Source of the DNA: Halisarca cf. caerulea
Lineage: Eukaryota > Porifera > Demospongiae > Chondrillida > Halisarcidae
Reading direction: 5' to 3'
Assembly (NCBI GenBank): GCA_963170055.1
Contig: CAUJGJ010000284.1
Location: 1 to 17,000, forward strand
DNA length: 17,000 nt
Positions 1-10,000 of this stretch are shown piece by piece. Positions within the stretch are counted from its first letter, which is position 1. The number at the start of each line of letters is the position of its first letter. The position numbers were made by a program, and so were the translations under genes. The notes under the pieces were generated by a model. The model had not been told where the DNA came from, ran no database searches, and was given only the letters and a program-made list of their open reading frames with translations.

Positions 1-419
1 TTGCAGATTATGTCAATCAAATATGTATAATTTTATCACAAGATGGTGCAAAGTGGTGCACATGAACCGTAGTTAGTCAAATCAAGTGTTCCAAGTACAG
101 TGGAAAACAATAACAAAAGTGCGCAACACACGAACGATATTGAACTGTAATTTGTCAAATACCTTTTTATGACACTTCACATTTCAATTTTCTTACTTCT
201 TTTCGCTAAATCACTTGTTTCGAAACAATAGATAAAACTGACATGTTCGACTCCAAGCAAAACGGGCCGCCAGTTTATTGGTAAAAGTTGCCAGCAGTTC
301 GTAATTCCTTTATTTTGTCATTTTTATAGCTTGTACTCGAACAAAGTTGTCAGAGAAAGAAGACGTCCTATAGACTTCGCCGAAACAACAAAGAAAGCAA
401 ACAGAGCAGTCTTGGAGAT

Positions 420-525
420 AGCGCCATATAATCTACACGTGTCCTTGCGCTAGTCTGATACCCAAATGGCGGCACCCGAGTGACGGTCTGGGTACGAGAC
501 TATCCTTGCGCATGCGCAGTTGCAA
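420..525. promoter_or_regulatory. Promoter-like cluster: E-box, YY1-like and NRF1-like motifs
   Basis: Three motifs of animal housekeeping promoters fall within about 80 bp: CACGTG (436-441), AAATGGCGGC matching the YY1 core (464-473), and the perfect palindrome TGCGCATGCGCA matching NRF1 (507-518). The patch is also richer in G+C than its surroundings. YY1 sites in promoters commonly point in the direction of transcription near the start, which would suggest rightward transcription; NRF1 sites are symmetric, so a divergent leftward gene is also possible. No TATA box is evident. Confidence 0.4.
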
Positions 526-530
526 AAAAG

Positions 531-620
531 ATGCCCCTAAAGATGTCCGACACAATGGCTGACACAATGGCTACTCAATTCGATCACCCGAACAACAAAA
601 TTGTGAATCCTACTGTTTAG
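531..620 (+). CDS. Short ORF with four in-frame ATGs, possible upstream ORF
   Basis: It starts ATGCCCCTAAAG and runs 29 codons to TAG at 618-620, reading MPLKMSDTMADTMATQ... The middle is a perfect 12-bp tandem repeat, GACACAATGGCT (549-560, 561-572). It lies between the promoter motifs and the ATG at 710, so if the region is transcribed rightward it would be an upstream ORF or an alternative start. No homology recognised. Confidence 0.2.
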   Translation: MPLKMSDTMADTMATQFDHPNNKIVNPTV

Positions 621-709
621 CGGAAGAAACTTGAAAATCGCTGTATAGAAGTTTTAGACATTATTGTGCAATAATAATGAAGATTGTTAATTTTTTCGTA
701 TCGGTCAAG

Positions 710-732
710 ATGGGACTGTCACGGACCCAAAC
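710..732 (+). CDS. Candidate first coding exon of a plus-strand gene (MGLSRTQ...)
   Basis: ATG in a good context (TCAAGATGG) is followed after 23 nt by ACGTAAGTGA, a near-perfect 5' splice site. It lies about 190 bp downstream of the NRF1-like palindrome. No next exon could be fixed. One in-phase option starts after CACATAG at about 808 and reads TRLPASVIATSLPL before a stop near 910, with no recognisable homology. The gene would be convergent with the DOCK gene. This may be chance. Confidence 0.25.
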
Positions 733-1978
733 GTAAGTGACTTTGGGCGCGTTTTGTCTAATACCCAGTGGGGAAATGCACATAAAGTTTACCTTATCAC
801 ATAGAACACGTTTGCCCGCTTCTGTTATTGCCACTTCACTGCCACTTTACTTTATCACCGACTTGCAACTTGCGCACAAAGAAACGACATTGGCCAAAAT
901 ATACGATTAAGTGCGTGGGCTTCTCGATCAGACTCCCCTATACGACGGAAACAATTAACCTCGCTAAACCGCTCGGTAATTATGCAATTGCCTCTTATAT
1001 ACTATCCCTGAGTGTGCATGATCGTAAGGTACATATAGTATGCTATATGCATGATCTAGTGCAGTATTGCATGAAAATTGAGTAATGCAGCTATACATGG
1101 TGAACATCTATATTGGCTTTGATTATTTTGGCCAGCTCGACTTAATGGGTTATCCTTCTTTAAATTTGTGACATCTTCGAAGGATTACAGGGACTAGTTT
1201 GCCAGAAATTATAACTTTTTATGTTTAAAATACACAGTGATCAGACACTCATTCTATGTATATATGCCATATAAACTTGCTGTATAATAATCGTGTCATT
1301 ACCCTGCATGTAATGGATGCTGGCTATTATACCAGATACAGAACCTTTGTAAAGCAACTGAATAACATTAGTTAACAAATGAACATGTTGTTAATCACTT
1401 CTGATAAAGATTATAAATAGTCAAAATCAGTCTGCTTTCTACAAATACAAATTCACACAATTTACTTACTATTACCATAAAATATAAAGGTCATATATTT
1501 TGATATTAAATTACCGTAAAAGTCACAACTGAATTATATATATATACCTATAAATTATCTTACATTCTTGAAAATATGATTTACAAATCAGTTTTGTCCT
1601 CTTCTATTTCATCCTAACAACAGATTAAGGTGTGGAGATGCCGTAACACATACAATACATACACTAGCTGCTGTCACTGTTTCATGATACCTTCTAACAA
1701 AGTGCATGTGAACATTACTGTGTACACAGCATGCCAAAGAGTGGACTAACAGTTTGTATATACTTTAACTGAAATATCAACACACAGTGAAATCTTTTGC
1801 ACACCTTACCCAAAAAGGATCTGAACACAATTATACAGGTTAGAGCATTGGTTGTGAGATACACTGCTAACATTCAATATACAGAAGCTGTTCCCAAATA
1901 AGTAACAGGGTAGCATGCAATCAAACTAATTCTACTGGAAACACCAAACGGACACAAATACACAGTAAGCTGTGAGTG
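733..1978. other. Intergenic or 3' UTR/intron sequence without a clear gene
   Basis: AT-rich sequence with no convincing exon on either strand. The right part may be 3' UTR of the DOCK gene. The 85-codon open frame at 828-1085 (plus) has no recognisable motif. Confidence 0.5.
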
Positions 1979-1996
1979 TCAGTCAAATTTACTGTC
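1979..1996 (-). CDS. Possible DOCK terminal coding exon 27 (DSKFD, stop)
   Basis: After acceptor GTAAGCAG the phase-0 reading is DSKFD then TGA. The 3' UTR would extend leftward. I found no canonical AATAAA on the minus strand between about 1000 and 1979, so the transcript end is unknown. An alternative end is read-through at exon 24. Confidence 0.4.
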   Translation of the reverse strand, partial: DSKFD

Positions 1997-3395
1997 CTGC
2001 TTACAAGGACATACAAATGTATCACAATGTTAGAAGAGGAGAAATTACAGTACAATTGTTACTGTATGGAAGTTCTAATTATCATTACCACAGTATAAAG
2101 GTGAGTCAACTTACAGTGACAGATCCATTCTGTTGAACAGGGTACGCTACAACAAAACAAAGGAGTGTTAACTAGTGACTGAAATGAAACTAAGACTGCG
2201 TTTACACGACAACGTTTTCTATCATAATGGTATTCATATTGCACTACACACAAACATTGTCATAGCGTTTACACGACAACATTTTGCACGATTAGCGAGA
2301 AGAAAATGGCTACTAACAGCGCTTCTGCAACGAGACAAAAGAAAAAGAAACATTCGCGTTTATAGATAACAAAACAGCATTGCTACTTGGACACAGTTAA
2401 CTGTCAGGCTAGCGACAAAAATACCGAAAACTTCCGCTATTGAGCCTATATCAAGCTGTTGGGGTCCTTGCGTCTGTTGAAGGTCCAATGAGCAAGACGT
2501 CTGGAAATAGACAGCTACAACTGGTGTAAATGAAACTTATTATTGTTCGTTTCACCGTTTTACTATGTTTACACGACACCAAAATGACTAGTAATTCGAG
2601 TTAAAAACTCGTGGGGGCTGCCGCCCCACGCACTCGAATCACTTGCAAAGCATTGGAGTGTAAGTGCACAGCTGAACATTGATTGAACATACCGTACTCT
2701 CTCTAAAAATTCGTCACACCTAATGCAGGAAAAAATTCGTCTTTCTATTAGAATAGAATAGGATTTCCCTAAATTGTTTGCCCTGACGAAAATATAGAAT
2801 TTTTAGACGAAAATTAGAATATGACGAAACTTTAGAAAGCTATTCTCGAATCCTATAATTCCAGCTTTTAGTGATGGGAGGTACGCCATTTTGACCCTCT
2901 CGCGTACTTGGACAAACAAAAATCCACAAAGAAAGCCGAAATAAGCACAAGCGGTGTGCATTTCCTTCTTTAAAGACGAAGAAAATATCGCAATTGTTCG
3001 TCTTAGTGAGACTCTGTGTCTACAAGAACAAAATACACTCGTTGAACGAGATCGTCGCGAGCGAATTCATCGAGCACTGCGGGGAGATGACGAAATATTA
3101 GATCACTTCCGGTACCTGACGAAAATTAGAGTCACATGACGGAAATTAGAATGGCTGCAAATTCGACAGGTTTAGAATACAAATATACCAAAGATTTAGA
3201 CCTGACGAAAATTAGAATGACGAATTTTTAGAGAGAATACGGTACTGTTTATTGTAACTGGACGATTGTTTTGAAAACAATTGCCATATTTGGCAATTGT
3301 TTTCAAAACAATTCCTATAACTCATTCCTGTATAAATTCATACTTCTCTATTACTATTATATAAATTCTCTATTAGAAGACTTTTCTTCAAATCC

Positions 3396-3430
<35 letters not shown>

Positions 3431-5545
3431 GACGAGCGTTACACACCGGAAGTCCAAATGAAAACAATATAGGGGCTGCCTGCGGCAGCCCCTAATAACG
3501 TTGTCGTCCCAAAACACTTCAGCGATCGTTGTCGGTAACAACAGCGTTTTCAAAACGTTGACGGTGTTTTTGTGTAAACGGAAGGTGCAAACGCGATGAA
3601 AGTTCAGCGGTTACGGGGGAAAACGTTGTCGTGTAAACGCAGTCTAAAACACTTGAACCTAACTGATACCACACTTACCGCTTATCGTAGGCTGTCGCTG
3701 TAATGGCGCCACATTGGAAACATTCTGAAAAGCACAATATACTTACAATGAACATTGGGAATAATTATTGGAGTATCAAATATACTGTACTCACTGATGA
3801 GGATTCAGGAGGCAACGGAGAGGCAATAGTGTGTACTCTTTGTCTTGGCCGACTTTTTACTGGGACAGGAGGCGGCTTGTCATCACCAGGGAAACTCCTA
3901 AAATCAGCAACATTTCACAGTCACAAAGACAAATAAAGACTTAAAACTGGCACATACAGAGTTAGGCTATTGTTGGATGCTGTGTCACTGAATATGACTG
4001 ATCCTGGTCTGCTAGCTGGAAGGGGGGGCTGAAGATCAGGTGTTACAGATGTAGGTAAAGGTGCAGATGAATGCTGACTCTGTTTCAAAGGTTCATATGG
4101 GTCCTCCTAAACAAAGACAACACACAAAAACATAAAGGAATCATTACAAGTCTCAATCATAGGTACAGTATGCCATACTGACGTCAAGTTGACTTCCATA
4201 TTTCTTCTTGAATTCATCATACTTCAGTTCCATATGCTCATGAAGTTTTTGCATTGCAGTAGCACATACGAGTCCATGAAGTTTCAAAGCCCGTCCACTC
4301 ACCTTGCACTATAAAATGTTGGAATATGATATACATAAACTAATAATGCAGATACATGTACACATATACTGGAACGGTAGAAAATTGCGAGGGTTTAAAC
4401 TTTGCAAATTGCAAATTTCTTTATCTTGAAATTTTCACAAGTGTTAAATTTCATAGGTAGTCAAAGGTAGTCACATGATTATCATTTGTGGATGTGCTTC
4501 ACTTCCAAGGGTCTGAAAACCTTTCACAGAAAGTGCCAAGCATTGAAGTTATGGCAGTCTCCTATTCCATCAACAGCACAGTTGGAGGATAAATGCTTAC
4601 AATGAAGTATGGGAGCCAGGTAAAGCAGAAGTGCTACAACATGAGAGACAAACCAGTAATGGCTACGACTACGATGAATTCTTGTCCTAAAACCCCATGT
4701 CCACTGGCATAATGCTAGATCTTTGATTTGTTTGTCTACGATACTTTCTTGGTTATCTGCAATGCTTTCTCATACTCGGCTCCTCTTCATTTCCTTTAGC
4801 CAAATTAACTTGCTTTGGAGGTAGGTTGGGACGTTTACACAAGAAGATGGCCTACATTCATGAGAGATATTGCTACCAAGGGGACTCAACTCCTTCAACA
4901 ATGCTGTTAACCTCATGTCGAGCTGTGTGTTGAACCATACATTCTCCTGTTGTGCTCATTACGGATTTGTGGGTTAGGAATGATCCATAAAAAATGTGAA
5001 AATAAACCATCATTGAATTTTCTACCCTTATGGTAGTTTTCACTGCACAAAAACTAGTTAAATTATTGATAGAGTATTGCTTTGAAAAACATGAAATTTA
5101 AGAAGCAAACAATGAAATAATAACCTTAGGCATATGATGTTATCTAAATATGCTTTATGTATATATATATTTGTGCTTAATACACCTACATACATAAGTG
5201 CACAAACAATTCTATTCATAGCTGTTGACCAGCAAAAGCATGAATAAAAAGCACAAATGGTAGTGACAACCTACGTACAAGTGCAATCATTTTGTCCTTT
5301 AACTTCTCAGTGGCCCTCAGATAATCAGGATGACTTCGCTGGTATTCTTCAGTGAAGAAAATCTACATAAGAGAAAATTCAATGGCACAAGTTATCAGTA
5401 AATACTCATCAATATCTGTCTTACTGTAGCTGGGACAAGTTATTAGGTGGATAAACAAGGCTGACAAATTAAACCAGTAGATGATTAAATGGATTAATAG
5501 ATAAATGCTCATGTGCTTGCATGTGTGTGTGTGTGTGTGTGTGTG

Positions 5546-5626
<81 letters not shown>

Positions 5627-6981
5627 ATATACACATGTAAAATTTACAAACATATTTGTATCCTGGTGTGAGGGCAAATTATGGATGGATCAAGGGAAAA
5701 AGGGTGCTGACATTTGTGATGTGGCACAGGTCACTGATATACGCACACTTCCCAATGAATGTCAATTGGTAGGGTGAGTGGCTGGAACTGATCAACTTTA
5801 GATGAGACTGTACACACCAACAGTCAACAGTGAATGGTTGCCAGGATACAAATTAGTTATATCCTGTCCAGGTGTACTGCAGTGGAAAATACAGTGCTGA
5901 TGACCTCGGGCTTTGCCCTCGGTCAATCAGCACTGTATTTCCACTGCAGCACACCTGGACAGGATATAACTAATACATACAAACAATTTGCACATCTTAC
6001 TTCATAATTTTTCAAGCCCCCTGCTACAGCTGCATCAAGAATTCCCTGCAGTTTCATTGTGAGTGGATTGCTACTTGCAGATCTATCACTTTCAAATCTC
6101 TTGATAAGACTTTGTAGTGCTTCTATGTTGTCTGCGACAGTTTCTATTCCATTCTCAACAGGATTTAATTCAGTCTAAAACAGAGTATAGACACCATAAC
6201 CCTCATGAGCCACACCCATAGCACAATCACAATAATAAACAACTCACTACATCAGTGGAAACTACTTCAAACCATCTCATAATCCCCGGAAAGGATTCAG
6301 CAGTTGTATATGTTGTACATTCCAGAAACAGGGACTAATTTCATAGAGGCCAATATGAAATACCAGATATACATGCAAATAGGAAAGTATGCACAGTAAA
6401 CACTTACCACAAACTCATTGCTTTTATCTTTTGGTCCTTTGTGAAATCCTCTCTTTTGCAAAAATCGCTTCACATTGTTAGAACGGTAGAATCTGGATGT
6501 CCAAGATTGACTAGTGGTACAGTTAGAGACTATTAAATTTTGCATTTAAGCTGCTCACTTGACTATCTGCTCATTGATAGGTTTCCCTTCGAACTTCTCC
6601 AAGCCTTCTGGTAAAGGGGTCACTACACAACACTGGAGATCTACACACTCAGCTAAGGATCGCACCAGGAAGGTCGATAGCCAACCAGGGGAAACAAACA
6701 GATGGTTAATCTTGTCTATATGCAGTACATGCATAGATGCATGGAATGACCTGTAGTACATACATACATCTTCAAAGTGGCTAGACTTACAATATTAGAA
6801 CACTGAGAACAAGCAAGCAGACAAAAGCTATACTCAATACACACATACACACATACAGACCAAAGATTGAAATTAAAAACTGATACATTGGTCAGATGAG
6901 CCCCTGATTTCTTCATCTGGACGATCCAGTGATTTCATAAACTGTAAACATTGCAATTAAGAAAATATTTAAATGCGTGCG

Positions 6982-7043
<62 letters not shown>

Positions 7044-10000
7044 CGCGCACGAGTGCATACACATACGTATGTGCATAAAAGTTCAAATACATCATACTAT
7101 ACTTGATTGTAATAAGAAGCAAACAGACACACCTTAGCCCTTGGGAAAATTGTGTTAAGGCGGTCGTTGAAACTGGATAACTTCTCGTACTCTAAGCCTC
7201 TGAAAATGAACACTTTATCCTGTAAGTAATTATAAAAAATGTCACATGAATGACATGAGCTACAACATAGACAGAAAATACCATCTAACTTTAAAAAAAG
7301 GTGGGAATCCTCCGTAAAAACAAACCCGAAAATACTGGGAATCAGCTCTGATTTCTGTAATAATTTTGTCATAAAGTTTAGATGTCCTCAACTGTGAAAG
7401 AAAAAAATGTACAGCTTTTGTGTTACACACTGTACACAATAACCTAAAGATTCCTTGCAGAAAAGAAACGTAAACATTTCTGCCAGTTACACATATGCAG
7501 TATGTGTAACTTACGTGCAATTCCGACAGTCGACGGTAGTCATAGGTATTCAATTCGTGAGCAATCATATCTCTACACTGCTCAATTCCACACTCCCATA
7601 ACTACAAAAGAGTACAATATACTGACATAATACTGTCCATGACCATACCTAGACCACAAAGTGCTTTCAAAAAAAATTGGTAATTACATGAATGCAAGTA
7701 TACGGTGGTAACTACATGTATGTACATACATGAGTGAAGTCACTTCTATGCTTACTCAAAACCTTCATGCAAACACAAAATGTCCCATACAGTACGGATC
7801 ATGGAAAAGTAGACGATTTTAACTTTTCACCTTTAGCTCTTTTCGGGTAAAAGTTAACGGAATAGCGCTAAAAGTTAACCGTTAACTCTGTACTATCAGC
7901 TTGCTATATGATGTAGTAATATTAGTATAGTCGCCGAAGGTACATTTTAGCCTTATTGCGGTGAGTGAAAGTGTTGCTTCTGGCTTTGAAGTTTCATTTT
8001 ATTGACTTTTTGCAATAATGAATCTGGTTAACGATAGATACAATTTTCATCGGATTCCAATACATTGAAAGCGGTTTGTCTGCGATGCAACAAGGAGACG
8101 GTATTTCAAATCCGCGTCGAAGGTGCATAGAATGGCAGGTGCAACTGAGAACATTCAAATCGGCAAAGGAGTTACTATTAAGCATTCATCATGACACATT
8201 GCTAATTGCAATACGCTGATAAAATGATCGCTAAAAAGCCTTTGAGATCAACAAAATGGTGACGTTCCGTCTCGTACTGTTAACTATTAACTTGTAGCTT
8301 TTTCAGCGAAGAGCCAAAGGCAAACCCAAAAGCGTTAACTTTTAACTGGTTAACGTTTACAATTCTATGGTCCGTACTGTACATAATTCAAAGACACTCC
8401 AACATAGATAGTCACCTTTCCCTTGTCAAAGAGATCAATGATGCTATTGAATAACGCATTCTTTCTTTCAGCACAAGTCTGCTCTGGGTAAGGACCTTCT
8501 GGACTCATCTTGTCATTAGTCCACTATTGCACAAGGAGATTCACATGGACATTGGGTTGATGAACACTTATACAACACCCAACAGTGTGGTTCGGATATC
8601 AAGAAAAGGGATAATATGCATGATATACTGTAGTGCCACATGTAAATCACTATTCATGTTCCAGCTCCACAGACTGATAATAGTTTACACATTTTAGAGA
8701 GTCAAGGAGTTTGTATCCTGTTAAGCTACATTCTAATAAGCTGCATTCACAGAAGGACAATGAGCGACAATTTACCAAACAGAAGAACAGAGTAAGCAGG
8801 TACTAAGGACCTCAGACTAAAACTCTGTTTTCCTGTTGAAATAATATTATATTGTACAACACAAAATTTTTTATATTCAATAGTTATACTTTTCATGAAT
8901 ATTCCAAAAAGACCCCATTGTGAATTTTACATATTTTCAAGAACATTCTCTCTGGTAAAATGGCAGATGGCCACATCAATCTTCAGTGGACACTTTCGTT
9001 GTGTGTGTACATCATTGAAGCACAAATGGCTAAGCAGGACAAGTATACTAGCACATTTTCCTCTACCAATGCTTTTAGTTGGTATGCAATGACATCCAAT
9101 GCAAGTTGCCACTTGTGCAATACTATAAAATGACATCATGTTCTTGTTTAATTCACATTGTAGAAAGTCACCAACAGCTTTGACTATACTAAAATTACCA
9201 GTGGCAGGAACACCTAGTGTTGATAATTGAGGTAAAAATTACTTGTGTGCAGCAGTTAAAGAGCCATAAAACAAATCCAGTGCGTACAGCATCTCCCATA
9301 GAGTGCTCACCACTGTCAGCCATCACCACCACCACCACATCAAGGACACACACTGTTCGAAGTTAAACAATGAGAAGAGTACCTTCAAAAAAACTGAGAC
9401 TATAGAGTCTTTAGTATCTACAATGTGGCCAAATGTAATAGTATTACAATATATGATATATATATACATATATATACGTATATATATATTGTACAATCTA
9501 CTGTAGTGCAATTCACTTGATATTTTTGAAAATTCCCTCTCTCTTATAGACAATAATTTACAAAAATTGCGGTTGTGTCAATTTTGTGACATAAGGCATT
9601 ATAGCACACATCATGTACATTATGAGTTGATGCATGTCTATTCTCACCTGTAACAACCTTGCATGAAGTAGAAGTGTGAAAGCTGCTTCAACATAACTTC
9701 CACTGGTCTGCTGCATTTCAGCCAGACGATAAATGTATCTACACACATACATAGGTGAACATTCATTGTAGTTGTCATATAAAGACACATAATACTAACA
9801 TACACTGACACACTCCATATCTTCTATTGTACCATCACAATTAAGTGATTTTATCTAAAACCTCACCTAATGTACATTTCTTCTCTTCCCATTTCTTTGT
9901 AGAAATTCTAATGTAAACAATTGAATGGATGAGTCATATGGCCGAATGCTGGTGAATCGGGAAAAACAGGCTTACCAGCAAATTAAACATAACATGCATT

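Larger units (their letters stand above)
2194..3644. mobile_element. Harbinger-like non-autonomous DNA transposon, 1451 bp
   Basis: Perfect 26-bp terminal inverted repeats (2194-2219 and 3619-3644) beginning GACTGCGTTTACACGAC. It is flanked by TAA direct repeats (2191-2193, 3645-3647), the 3-bp target duplication typical of PIF/Harbinger. Copies of the core GTTTACACGAC recur inside near the left end (about 2267 and 2568), as subterminal transposase sites often do. No transposase frame is seen. The element makes up almost all of the intron between DOCK exons 25 and 26 and contains a nested MITE and three hairpins. Confidence 0.85.

Noticed and set aside
828..1085. 85-codon plus-strand frame
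   Set aside because: No recognisable domain, weak context and no support beyond its length; chance frames of this size are expected.
2175..2369. 64-codon plus-strand frame including ATGGCTACTAACAGC
   Set aside because: It starts across the boundary of the Harbinger-like element and follows its subterminal repeats; no homology.
2692..3242. CRISPR-like array of GACGAAAATTAGAAT units
   Set aside because: The units are irregularly spaced and lie inside a eukaryotic MITE; not a CRISPR array.
5363..5777. Open frames on both strands rich in Thr-His or Cys-Val
   Set aside because: They are translations of the (GT)n repeat; only the DOCK exon 21 edge (5279-5362) is coding here.
6913..7122. Minus-strand frame with a poly-His/Thr stretch
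   Set aside because: It is created by the (GT)n(GC)n tract; it merely overlaps DOCK exon 16 in the intron side.
7994..8185. 63-codon minus-strand frame
   Set aside because: It lies wholly inside the TA-flanked MITE and has no transposase features.
9303..9506. MLTTVSHHHHHH open frame
   Set aside because: The six His come from a short (CAC)n run inside an intron; no Kozak, splice or homology support, and no sign of a cloning tag.
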